DNA from: Swaminathania salitolerans
GTDB taxonomy: Bacteria > Pseudomonadota > Alphaproteobacteria > Acetobacterales > Acetobacteraceae
Direction: 5' to 3'
NCBI RefSeq assembly: GCF_007988945.1
Contig: NZ_BJVC01000001.1
Span: forward strand, 434,001-498,000
DNA length: 64,000 bases
Of this stretch, positions 1-7,991 are shown in pieces (position 1 is the stretch's first letter; every line of letters begins with the position of its first letter). The translations under genes were made by a program, and so were the position numbers. The notes under the pieces are model-generated. The model was not told the DNA's origin and searched no databases. It saw only the letters and a list, made by a program, of their open reading frames with translations.

Positions 1-1
1 T

Positions 2-553
2 ATCGTGCCGGGGCAGATCATCACGGAACATCGTCGTTTCGAGCTGCCGGTCGAAGCAGGCATGATTCTTCCCGATCCGTCGCAGGATATCGCCAAGATA
101 TGCGTGGTGGCGCGGCATGGCCGAAACGGCAATATCGGGCGCGGTTTCGTGCAGGGATTCGGTCTGGCAGAAGGCGCGCTGGCATCCTCGGTCGGACATG
201 ACAGCCATAATATCTGCGTGGTCGGCATGAGTGACGACGACATGGCGCTCGCGGTCCGGCGGCTGAACGAGACGGGCGGCGGGTTCGTTGCCGTTCGCGG
301 GGGGAAGGTTGTCGCCGAACTCGCCCTTCCGATCGCCGGGCTCATGAGCGATCAACCTTATGAGCGCGTCCGCGACGATCTGATCGCCCTGCGTGAGCAG
401 GTAAGGCAGATGGGTGGAACGCTCGAGGAGCCGTTTCTCCAGCTCGCCTTTCTGCCTTTGCCGGTTATCCCCCATCTCAAGATAACGGATCTGGGGTTGA
501 TCGACGTCGACACCATGACCCTGTTATCCTGGGCAGGCAGTGAGACTGCCTGA
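2..553 (+). CDS. ade: adenine deaminase, C-terminal part (5' end outside window)
   Basis: The reading frame is open from the first bases, so the gene starts upstream of the window; about 183 residues are visible before TGA at 551-553. Adenine deaminase converts adenine to hypoxanthine and ammonia in purine salvage. The visible part carries features I associate with the C-terminal domain of the amidohydrolase-type enzyme (Ade, COG1001): HDSHNICVVGMSDDDMALAV, then GGG and a LPIAGLMSDQP stretch, and near the end FLPLPVIPHLKITDLGLIDV. The catalytic metal-binding half is not in the window, so activity cannot be judged. It faces the convergent oprB gene, with about 67 bases between the two stops. 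Confidence 0.85.
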   Translation: MVPGQIITEHRRFELPVEAGMILPDPSQDIAKICVVARHGRNGNIGRGFVQGFGLAEGALASSVGHDSHNICVVGMSDDDMALAVRRLNETGGGFVAVRGGKVVAELALPIAGLMSDQPYERVRDDLIALREQVRQMGGTLEEPFLQLAFLPLPVIPHLKITDLGLIDVDTMTLLSWAGSETA

Positions 554-620
554 AGCCCGGTCGCCTGATGTTCCGTTTCCGGAATTCGATGCCCGACAGG
601 TGCGTCGGGCAGATCATCTC

Positions 621-2126
621 CTAGAAATGGGTTGTGAATTGACCGCCCAGTATGGCCGCGTCGCCGAAGGTCGTGGTTGCGCCGGGATGTTGCAGGTACT
701 GGAAATCGAATTGTAACGCCGTGGCGGGTGCCAGATGAACGCTGTAGAAAGCCTCATATACCTGTTCCCAGCGCTGCACGCCGTAAACGTCGCCCCACTG
801 GTTCGAGACGAAGGGCAAGCCGAGCGCGACCGAGGATTCCTGTTGCAGTCGGATCGAGCGGCTCATGTTCATGTGCTGGAACATGATGCCGATCTGGTCC
901 TGCGGGCGGTGCCAGGGGGCGCCGCTTTGCAGCAGGCCGATCCATTCGTGATCGCGCATGGCCACGACATTGCCCTGCGCGTACCCGACACCGCCGATGA
1001 GGATCAGACCGTTCGAAAGCCCTTCTCCGCTGCGCATCAGCATCTGGTCGAACATGAGCCAGCTCGACCAGACGCCGGATTGCATCCGGGCCGGCAAACC
1101 GCTCGCCTGATAGGAGCCTCCATAGCGATCCTCGTAGAGGTGAGGATAGCGCGAATTGTCGTACCAGGCGCCGATCTTGTAATGGCCGAGAAGCTTGTCC
1201 TTGCCGAAGGCCGGGTCCCAGCCGATTTCCACCTGGGAAGAAAGCTTGCCCAGCCCGTCCTGCGCGAGGGCCCAGCCCGAGATGCCGCCATTATAGGCAT
1301 GGGGACTCACCGCGAAGAGCCCGCCCATAATGTAGGTTCGCTCCGTCGGGCGTATGCGAAGAACGGCCCCGATATTGGCCGAGGGCCAGTCTCTGCCGCC
1401 CGGGACATATTTCCCCGGAGCGAAATTGCCGCAAACGCTCACATTCATGAAGGAACAGGCGAGGGCGTCGAAGTTGAAGAAGGTCCCTGTCGGGATGACG
1501 CCGGCCGAGACGATGATCCGGTCGTTCAGAAAGCTCTTGTCGGCATACATGGAAACGAGATGGGCCACCACATTGCCGCGTGACCCGTAGATCTGCTCCG
1601 GATTTGTGACGTAATCCCCGAGGGTGTGGCTGAAACTGTTTCCATGACCGTTCACGACCAGAAGATGAGTCCAGAACCCCTGGAGTCCGGCGAGTTTCTG
1701 CCAGTCGATATCCAGCTCGGCGGCGACCTGTCCGGCGAGGACGTGGTCGCGCGTGCGCCCTCCCGTGATGTTGCCCATGAATTGCTCGTTCACGGCGATA
1801 TTGAGGAAGATGCCGCGATCTTTCATCCAGCTTTGCGCGCCGCCCCAATCGCCGAAGAGGTGAGGGTTGCCATAGAGCGAAGGAACCAGCGGCCCGATCG
1901 GCACGGCCCCCTTGCCCGCAATCGGGAATCCCATGGCCTCGTAATCGCCCGCTTCGAGCGTTTTCGCCGTCTCGGACTGGGCCTGTGCGTTGCTCGTCGG
2001 GATCGTGCCGAGCGTCAGGGCGCACAGGACCGAAAAACCGAGTCGTCGGGCTCCGGTCCGTATGATCCGGCGACGGGAGGGCGCCGGCGCAGCATTGTCC
2101 TTTATCAACTCGAATATGCCTCTCAT
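621..2126 (-). CDS. oprB: OprB-family carbohydrate-selective porin
   Basis: A 501-residue outer-membrane protein. A basic N-terminus (SRRRIIRTGARR) and a hydrophobic stretch ending in NAQA (about residues 46-49) form a long signal peptide. The mature part has the OprB hallmark near its N-terminus (NPHLFGDWGGAQSWMKDRGI), many aromatic-alternating strands, and a final strand ending in phenylalanine (GGQFTTHF), as expected for BAM recognition. OprB porins let mono- and oligosaccharides cross the outer membrane. It lies 166 bases downstream of nagA on the same strand, so it is probably the outer-membrane partner of the GlcNAc module, although its substrate is inferred only from context. A GGGA ribosome-binding site precedes the chosen ATG. 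Confidence 0.85.
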   Translation of the reverse strand: MRGIFELIKDNAAPAPSRRRIIRTGARRLGFSVLCALTLGTIPTSNAQAQSETAKTLEAGDYEAMGFPIAGKGAVPIGPLVPSLYGNPHLFGDWGGAQSWMKDRGIFLNIAVNEQFMGNITGGRTRDHVLAGQVAAELDIDWQKLAGLQGFWTHLLVVNGHGNSFSHTLGDYVTNPEQIYGSRGNVVAHLVSMYADKSFLNDRIIVSAGVIPTGTFFNFDALACSFMNVSVCGNFAPGKYVPGGRDWPSANIGAVLRIRPTERTYIMGGLFAVSPHAYNGGISGWALAQDGLGKLSSQVEIGWDPAFGKDKLLGHYKIGAWYDNSRYPHLYEDRYGGSYQASGLPARMQSGVWSSWLMFDQMLMRSGEGLSNGLILIGGVGYAQGNVVAMRDHEWIGLLQSGAPWHRPQDQIGIMFQHMNMSRSIRLQQESSVALGLPFVSNQWGDVYGVQRWEQVYEAFYSVHLAPATALQFDFQYLQHPGATTTFGDAAILGGQFTTHF

Positions 2127-2292
2127 GATCGTCTGTCCCAGGGCGGCTCCCCTTGCGGAGGACCCTCATGGCGTCAGCCATTAACAGAAAGTCATGAATG
2201 AGCAACACTATCTTTAACGACACAATGCCGTGTGATCATGTTACGGAAATATGGTCTTGTTGTGCAGAATCTCTCACAAGACGCGAGAAGCG

Positions 2293-3423
2293 TCAGACCC
2301 GCCAGGTCCGGTTCCCTCCTATCCAGACCTCCTCGAGCTGCAATGCGGAATCGAGCACGACGAAATCGGCCATTCGGCCCGGCGTGAGAGCGCCCCGATC
2401 GCTGAGGCCGAGATAACGCGCCGGATTCCCGCTCAGAAGCTTGCTGGCTTCGGGAAGCGATGCCCCGTGAGCCACGGCGTTGCGCAAGGCCTGATCGAGG
2501 GTCAGAACGCTTCCGGCGAGAGAGCCATTCGGTAGCCGCACCACGCCGTCCCGGATCAGGACCTCCTGCCCCCCCAGCTGGCTGGGGCCGTCTTTCTGCC
2601 CTGCCCCCCGCATCGCATCCGTTACAAAGACGAGACGATCGCGCAGGAGGCGCGAGGCCAGGCGGAAATTCGCGGGATGCACGTGATGCGTATCGAAGAT
2701 CATTTCGGCATAGCTTGCATCATGGCACATAAGGGCGGTCGCCGGACCGGGGTTTCTGCCCTCGATCGGACCCATCGCATTGAAGAGATGTGTGCCTCCC
2801 GCCACGCCGCCACAGGCGCAGATACGGTCGATCGCCTGCCAGGCAAGATCGTGATCGGCCGTGGTGTGACCGAGGCTTACCCTGACTCCGGCGCGGGCAA
2901 ACAGCTCCATCGCCTGCCCGGCATGAGGGATTTCCGGCGCCAGTGTGACGACCCTGACGCAGTCGAGCGCCAGGATTTCCCTGACGCGCTCGGGAGTCGG
3001 CTCGATCGTGAAAGGAGGCTGCGCGCCGAGCTTGTGCGGGCTGACGAAAGGCCCCTCGAGATGCGCGCCGTGGATGCGGGGCGAGAGTGGGGGCGGAGAT
3101 TTCATGACCCCGGCCACCGAGCCGAGCGCGGCGATAACATCCGGCCAGGGGCGGGTGATGGTGGTCGGCAGGATCGTGGTCGTGCCGTGACGCATATGGA
3201 ACCGCGCAAGGGTGACGATGGCCTCGGTTCCGTCCATCGTGTCGGCCCCGTCTCCTCCATGGACATGGCCGTCGATGAAGCCGGGCAGAATGTAGCGGTC
3301 TTCGCTGGCCGTTTCGGCTTCGACCGAGCGGATACGGGAATCGAATGTGATGCGCCCCGTCTGGATGCGGTCGGGAAGAACGATATGGCCTCTGAGATCG
3401 GACGTCCGGGAAGGAAGGGTCAT
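2293..3423 (-). CDS. nagA: N-acetylglucosamine-6-phosphate deacetylase
   Basis: A 376-residue amidohydrolase that removes acetate from GlcNAc-6-phosphate to give glucosamine-6-phosphate, the substrate of NagB. Visible motifs are the HxH metal pair in IDGHVHGG (H53, H55), the metal glutamate in HLEGPF (E123), H186 in SLGHTTADH, H212 in GGTHLFNAMGP, and VTDAM late in the protein for the catalytic aspartate. Length is typical of the family. It sits 5 bases downstream of nagP in the order nagK-nagP-nagA and is probably co-transcribed with it. Confidence 0.95.
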   Translation of the reverse strand: MTLPSRTSDLRGHIVLPDRIQTGRITFDSRIRSVEAETASEDRYILPGFIDGHVHGGDGADTMDGTEAIVTLARFHMRHGTTTILPTTITRPWPDVIAALGSVAGVMKSPPPLSPRIHGAHLEGPFVSPHKLGAQPPFTIEPTPERVREILALDCVRVVTLAPEIPHAGQAMELFARAGVRVSLGHTTADHDLAWQAIDRICACGGVAGGTHLFNAMGPIEGRNPGPATALMCHDASYAEMIFDTHHVHPANFRLASRLLRDRLVFVTDAMRGAGQKDGPSQLGGQEVLIRDGVVRLPNGSLAGSVLTLDQALRNAVAHGASLPEASKLLSGNPARYLGLSDRGALTPGRMADFVVLDSALQLEEVWIGGNRTWRV

Positions 3424-3428
3424 GAATG

Positions 3429-4709
3429 TCAGGCAGTCTGGCTGAGGCCTATGCGACCGTAGCGATGCGCATAGACGAGAATGACGAGATAGGCCGGGAT
3501 CACGATGGCAGCGAACATGGGCTGGAACCCGTATAGCGGCTTGAGCCAGACATAGAACTGGGGGACGATCGCGCCGCCGCTATAGGACATGACCATGACC
3601 GCCGAGGCCATGGCCGTCATGGCGCCTGCGCCGCGGATCGCGATCGGGAACAGGGTCGGCATGATCATCGCATTGGTGATCCCGAGAAGGGCGATGCAGA
3701 AGACCGAAGGATATCCCCGCGTGAAGACGGCGAGAAGCGTAAACACGCACCCGGCCAGACAGGAAATCTGCACATAGCGCTCCTGCGGAATGAAGCGCGG
3801 GACGATCACGAATCCGAGGATATAGCCGACGAGCATGCAGCCCAGCGTGAGCGCCGTGAAATATTTGGTTTCGTCGAGCGGCAGATTGAAGCCTTGTCCA
3901 TAGGTGCCGATGGCATCTCCCGCCATGACCTCGATCCCGACATAAAGGAACATCGCGATGAAGCCGAAGACGAGATGAGGCTTGAAGAAGGCGCCCGTTT
4001 TTCCGGGGGAATTCCCGATCGGCGGGGCCTCCAGATTGGGAAGCGGCACGACGAGCACGATGGCCGCGATCAGCACGAGCAGCGCTGCCATGGCGAGATA
4101 GGGCCCATACAGGGCATGGACGAAGGTGCCGAGGATCGCCTCGCGTGCCTGCGGGTCTGTGGCTTTGGCTGCCCGTTCGGCGACGTCGCCCACATTGCGC
4201 ATGACCATGAGACCGAGCACGATCGGGGCGAGGATACCGGCGGTCTTGTTGCAGATACCCATGACGGAAATGCGCTGGGCCGCGCGCTCCGGCGGGCCGA
4301 GAAGACTCACGAGCGGGTTGATCACGACCTGCATCAGGGAAATGCCCGCGCCGAGCACCAGAAGCCCCGTAAGGGCTCCGGAATATATCCGCCATGCAAC
4401 GAACTGCCCGAAAAGCGCGACGCCCAGAGCCGAGACGAGAACCGACAGGGCGAGACCCTTCTTGAGTCCGAGGCGTCTGGCCAGCAGAGAGGTCGGAATG
4501 GAAAAGAGGAAGAACGAGAAATAGAAGACGAGCGGAATGAAAAAGGCACTGAACTCGTCGAGAGAAAAAGCGACGCGTACGAAAGAGATGAGCGGTCCGT
4601 TGAGCCATGTCACGAAACCCATGGCAAAGAAGATGAGCGCGGCGACGCCGAGCGCTCCATAGCCATAGGACCCGACGAGCCGGTCGTCGGAAGAGGGCAC
4701 CTTGGTCAT
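3429..4709 (-). CDS. nagP: GlcNAc permease, MFS sugar:H+ symporter (FucP/NagP type)
   Basis: A 426-residue inner-membrane protein with about 12 hydrophobic segments. It belongs to the FucP/GluP branch of the major facilitator superfamily: FFAMGFVTWLNGPL in helix 1 and LMQVVINPLVSLLGPPERAAQR, the family's conserved NP motif region, in the middle. Family members in nag clusters are called NagP and import GlcNAc without phosphorylation. This fits the adjacent kinase NagK and deacetylase NagA. Its own ATG is preceded by a palindrome at 4741-4759, so it may have a promoter separate from nagK. Substrate is inferred from context. Confidence 0.88.
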   Translation of the reverse strand: MTKVPSSDDRLVGSYGYGALGVAALIFFAMGFVTWLNGPLISFVRVAFSLDEFSAFFIPLVFYFSFFLFSIPTSLLARRLGLKKGLALSVLVSALGVALFGQFVAWRIYSGALTGLLVLGAGISLMQVVINPLVSLLGPPERAAQRISVMGICNKTAGILAPIVLGLMVMRNVGDVAERAAKATDPQAREAILGTFVHALYGPYLAMAALLVLIAAIVLVVPLPNLEAPPIGNSPGKTGAFFKPHLVFGFIAMFLYVGIEVMAGDAIGTYGQGFNLPLDETKYFTALTLGCMLVGYILGFVIVPRFIPQERYVQISCLAGCVFTLLAVFTRGYPSVFCIALLGITNAMIMPTLFPIAIRGAGAMTAMASAVMVMSYSGGAIVPQFYVWLKPLYGFQPMFAAIVIPAYLVILVYAHRYGRIGLSQTA

Positions 4710-4740
4710 GTCGGTCGATCCTCACCCTGAAGGGCAATCT

Positions 4741-4759
4741 GTTTATTCAAATAATAAAC
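4741..4759. promoter_or_regulatory. candidate operator: perfect palindrome between nagK and nagP
   Basis: GTTTATT-CAAAT-AATAAAC, with 7-bp arms and a 5-base spacer. It lies 32 bases upstream of the nagP ATG in an A+T-rich patch that contrasts with its surroundings. The GTTTAT/ATAAAC core is shared with the perfect palindrome upstream of nagB (11230-11251), but the spacing between half-sites differs. It may be an operator for the ROK repressor at 5998-7134; this is inference. Confidence 0.5.
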
Positions 4760-4767
4760 TATCTGGA

Positions 4768-5757
4768 TTATAAGAAAGAAGCTCCGATCAGGCCAGCGTC
4801 CTGACCAAGTTCCGCTTTCACAATAATCGGCGCTGTGCCGGAGCGCAGGATCTTGTGTCGGACCGCCTCGTCCAGCGCGTGAAGAAGCCTGTCGTCCGAA
4901 GCGAGGCCGCCCCCTGCCACGATGCGGGTGACGCCGGTGGTATTGATCGCGACCGCGAGCGCATCGCTCACGAGGGCGATATAGCGGTGCATGGTATCTC
5001 CATAGCGCGCGGGAGCCGACCGCCACCCTTCGAGGATGGCCCGGCTGTTCCGGGCATCGCCCGTCAGCCATTCGTGCAGACGCTCGAGCCCCCGTGCGCC
5101 GCCGAGGGTGTCGAGACAGCCCGTCTGGCCGCATCCGCAGGGAAGGCAGGGATAATGCGTGTCTCCTGGCCTGACCAGCGGACCGTGGCCCCATTCGCCG
5201 GCAAGGCCATGCATCCCCTGGACGAGGGAAGAGGAAATGATCAGCCCCCCGCCGATACCGGAACCGAGGATGATGCCGAGCGCCGAGGCATGATGCCGCG
5301 CCGCGCCGATACGCGACTCCGCGAGTGCGAAACAATCCGCGTCATTGGCGATCCGCACCGACATGCCCAGCCGCTCGGCGAGGAGTGGCCGAAGGGCCAC
5401 GCCCTTGAGACAGGGTATGTTGGCGGCGAGGCAGAGATCGGTTTCCGGGTCCTGGAGTCCGGCGAGAGAGATATGCAATGCGCCGGGATCGACTCGACAT
5501 TCCTGCCTGTCTGCCTTCTCCAGGCTGGCCGCGATCAGGGCGCACAGAGTGGCGATGAAGCGTTCGAGATCGTCGCCGGGCGTGGGGCTTCTTTGTTCAT
5601 GCTGCGGTTTATGGGTGTGGTCGATCCGGGCAACACGCATATAGGACCCACCAATATCCGCGCAGAAAACGGCCTCTCTTCCGGGATTGAGAGGCGGGTT
5701 CGGCGTCGATCTGGAAGATGACAAAATATTTCCCATCTTTCTACTTACAAAAATCAT
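4768..5757 (-). CDS. nagK: ROK-family N-acetylglucosamine kinase
   Basis: A 329-residue sugar kinase, predicted to phosphorylate imported GlcNAc at O6. Seen: an ATP phosphate loop in CADIGGSYMRVA, the catalytic-region IANDADCFALAE, GSGIGGGLI, the sugar-contacting GLAGEWGHG, and the ROK zinc signature CLPCGCGQTGCLDT. There is no N-terminal winged helix, which separates it from the repressor encoded divergently. The ATG at 5757 was used; a second ATG seven codons in is also possible. It is the first gene of nagK-nagP-nagA. Confidence 0.85.
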   Translation of the reverse strand: MIFVSRKMGNILSSSRSTPNPPLNPGREAVFCADIGGSYMRVARIDHTHKPQHEQRSPTPGDDLERFIATLCALIAASLEKADRQECRVDPGALHISLAGLQDPETDLCLAANIPCLKGVALRPLLAERLGMSVRIANDADCFALAESRIGAARHHASALGIILGSGIGGGLIISSSLVQGMHGLAGEWGHGPLVRPGDTHYPCLPCGCGQTGCLDTLGGARGLERLHEWLTGDARNSRAILEGWRSAPARYGDTMHRYIALVSDALAVAINTTGVTRIVAGGGLASDDRLLHALDEAVRHKILRSGTAPIIVKAELGQDAGLIGASFL

Positions 5758-5997
5758 GAAAAACTAAAATCGTGATTGATCGAAGAGATATCGTCATTTG
5801 AGGTGTCCGCTTTTCCTTTTTGTGATCGTGAATCACATCGCCTTGCTTATGGACATCTTCCTCTTCGTTTCGCTAGTATAAAATCTGACTCCTGAGGCAG
5901 GTCCGGCTGGAACCGGCCTCTGCTATTGTTCGAAACCTGTAAGCCGGGTTTTTTCACCCTAGAAACACCCGGGTTAGTTTAGCAAACGAAATAGAGA
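5758..5997. promoter_or_regulatory. divergent nagK / nagC-like promoter region
   Basis: About 240 bases separate the divergent starts. An AAACTAA heptamer lies at 5761-5767 just upstream of nagK, and an imperfect palindrome TTAGTTT-AGC-AAACGAA lies at 5974-5990, 7 bases before the repressor ATG. The same heptamer forms the nagB-upstream palindrome. A TTTTTCACCC string (5950-5959) is also shared with the nagB/TonB-receptor intergenic region (11294-11303). The pattern suggests autoregulation by the ROK repressor. Confidence 0.5.
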
Positions 5998-7134
5998 ATG
6001 TTCTCCACAGGCCATCACCGTATCCTCAGTGTGCTCAGCCGGTCTGGTCCCCAGAGCCGCACCGATCTCGCCCGCATTCTCGACCTCAGCAAGGCGAGCG
6101 TCACCGCTCTGGTGCGGGAACTGATCGAGCGGAATATTCTGGACGAGCGCGAAAGGGTGTTCGGTTTCGGTCGTCCTGCGGTGATGCTCGGCCTGCGTCG
6201 GGATGCGGCGAGCTTCATCGGCATTTCGCTGCAATCGGATCCTGCTCATATCGTCCTGACCGATCCGCACGGACACGTTCATGCCCGCCGGACGATGCCT
6301 TTGCTGCACGATGTCGAGGCCTGCATCGCGGCCATGGCCGCAGGCGTACGCGCGCTGATCGAGAGCGCATCCGACGGTATCGGCTCCGTGGCCGGTATCG
6401 GGGTCGTCATTGCCGGAATCGTCGCGCAGGACCGTCAGACCTGTCTGGTCTCTGCAACGCTCGGATGGCACAATGTCGAGATCGGTCGGAGATTGTCAGA
6501 ACTGACCGGGCTCCCTGTTTTCGTCGAGAACGATGCGAATGCGCTGATCGTCGGCGAACAGCTGTTCGGCAATTCCGGAGAGCTGAGGGATTTCAGCCTC
6601 GTATTCGTGAGCGAGGGGATCGGTGGCGCGCATATCGTCAACCGGCAGCTTCATCGCGGACATCATGGCGGCGCCGGAGAGATGTCACATGCGCCCGTCG
6701 CGATCGACGGGGAGGCTCTGCCGTGTCGTTGCGGCAATCGCGGATGTCTCGAGACCCTGGCCGCCCTCCCGGCCATCATGGGCGCGGCGCGGCAGGCCGG
6801 TCTGCCCGACGATATCGCCAGGGTGGTTGAGTTCGCTGCCGAGGGTCAGACCCAGGCCCTTACCATTCTGCATCGTGCGGGCACGGCGCTGGGTGTTGCG
6901 TTGTCCCAGGTCATCCAGTTCGTCGATCCCGAGCGTATCGTCGTGATGCTCGATCCCGATCTCGTCGAGAGCGTTTTCGCGCGCGCCTTGCGTCAGGCGG
7001 TCGAGGCGCACGTGCTGCGTCGCGAGAGCTACGATACCGAGCTCGTTCTCCTGCCTCTCCGGCCGGAGGATTTTGCGAGCGGTGCCGCAAGTCTCGCCGC
7101 CCAGCATTTCCTGTTCGGTAATGCGTATCTCTGA
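5998..7134 (+). CDS. ROK-family transcriptional repressor (NagC-like)
   Basis: A 378-residue protein with an N-terminal winged helix-turn-helix (about residues 5-60: HHRILSVLSRSGPQSRTDLARILDLSKASVTALVRELIE) followed by a ROK sugar-binding domain. The ROK domain has VENDANALIVGEQ, EGIGGAHIV, the GGAGEMSHAPV sugar region, and the zinc signature CRCGNRGCLETL. NagC/Mlc proteins repress amino-sugar genes and are released by GlcNAc-6-phosphate or a related ligand. The gene is divergent from nagK-nagP-nagA and overlaps cutC by 14 bases, so it is the likely local regulator of this module. Effector and operator are inferred. Confidence 0.85.
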   Translation: MFSTGHHRILSVLSRSGPQSRTDLARILDLSKASVTALVRELIERNILDERERVFGFGRPAVMLGLRRDAASFIGISLQSDPAHIVLTDPHGHVHARRTMPLLHDVEACIAAMAAGVRALIESASDGIGSVAGIGVVIAGIVAQDRQTCLVSATLGWHNVEIGRRLSELTGLPVFVENDANALIVGEQLFGNSGELRDFSLVFVSEGIGGAHIVNRQLHRGHHGGAGEMSHAPVAIDGEALPCRCGNRGCLETLAALPAIMGAARQAGLPDDIARVVEFAAEGQTQALTILHRAGTALGVALSQVIQFVDPERIVVMLDPDLVESVFARALRQAVEAHVLRRESYDTELVLLPLRPEDFASGAASLAAQHFLFGNAYL

Positions 7135-7918
7135 CGGCGGCCGCTCTCCGGAAGCGGAGAGGGCGCGCAGTGAGGCTGTCTCGCGCGGCACCGTCCCCGA
7201 TCTCGAAATCTGCGTCGATGAGTCCTGCGGGCTGACGGCGGCCCAGCGTCCCTGCGTTGCCCGTATCGAGTTGTGCGCGGCCCTCGCCCAGGGCGGTCTG
7301 ACACCGTCTCCCGGCCTGATCGCCCGGGCCGGAGGCTCCTCTGTGCCGGTCTTCGCACTGATAAGGCCGCGGGCAGGCGATTTTATCTATTCCGATATGG
7401 AAACGGATCAGATGCTGGACGATATCGCCCATATGCGTCAGGCGGGGCTGGCCGGCGTGGTGATCGGCTGTCTGGATGCCGAGGGCAGGCTCGATCGCGC
7501 GCGTCTCGCGCGGTTGCGCCGCGCGAGTCTGCCTCTGCGCTGCCAGTTGCATCGCGCGATCGATCTGTCGGTCGATCCGCTGCAGGCCATCGATATCGCA
7601 ATCGATCTGGGCTTCGAGCGCGTGCTCAGCTCGGGGGGTGCGCGCTCGGCGGCGGAAGGGGCTGCGTGTCTGGGAAGGATGATGGAGCATGCCCGGGGTC
7701 GGATCGAAATCATGGCGGGTGGAGGCGTCCGACCGGACAACGTCGCGGAAATTTATCGCACAAGTGGCGTGAACGGCTTTCATGCCTCTTGTCGTATTGC
7801 GTGCAGGGTGCAGGATGATCGTCTCGATCATTTCGGATTCGCAGCGAGACGGGGCGTGACATCGGCGGGTGAGATCCTCCGGCTGAGCGATGCACTCTGC
7901 GCCCTTGCCGCAGCATGA
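7121..7918 (+). CDS. cutC: CutC family protein (TIM barrel)
   Basis: A 265-residue protein of the CutC family: LEICVDES at the first strand, GVVIGCLDAEGRLD, CQLHRAIDLSVDP, RVLSSGGARSAAEG and IEIMAGGGVRPDNV, which together trace a TIM barrel. The ATG at 7121 was chosen because it places the first conserved strand near the N-terminus; it overlaps the repressor gene by 14 bases, indicating translational coupling. CutC was named for copper homeostasis, but its biochemical role is unsettled. Its coupling to an amino-sugar repressor suggests a sugar-related role here; that is inference. Confidence 0.85.
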   Translation: MRISDGGRSPEAERARSEAVSRGTVPDLEICVDESCGLTAAQRPCVARIELCAALAQGGLTPSPGLIARAGGSSVPVFALIRPRAGDFIYSDMETDQMLDDIAHMRQAGLAGVVIGCLDAEGRLDRARLARLRRASLPLRCQLHRAIDLSVDPLQAIDIAIDLGFERVLSSGGARSAAEGAACLGRMMEHARGRIEIMAGGGVRPDNVAEIYRTSGVNGFHASCRIACRVQDDRLDHFGFAARRGVTSAGEILRLSDALCALAAA

Positions 7919-7991
7919 ACCGGCGCGGGCGCGCGCTTCGGCGCCCGCGCCGCACAGGAATCCGGACCGCACAAGAAGAGGGAAGCTGAAC

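Noticed and set aside
735-1583. 282-codon open frame antisense to oprB
   Set aside because: The porin frame has a signal peptide and OprB motifs; this frame is a shadow.
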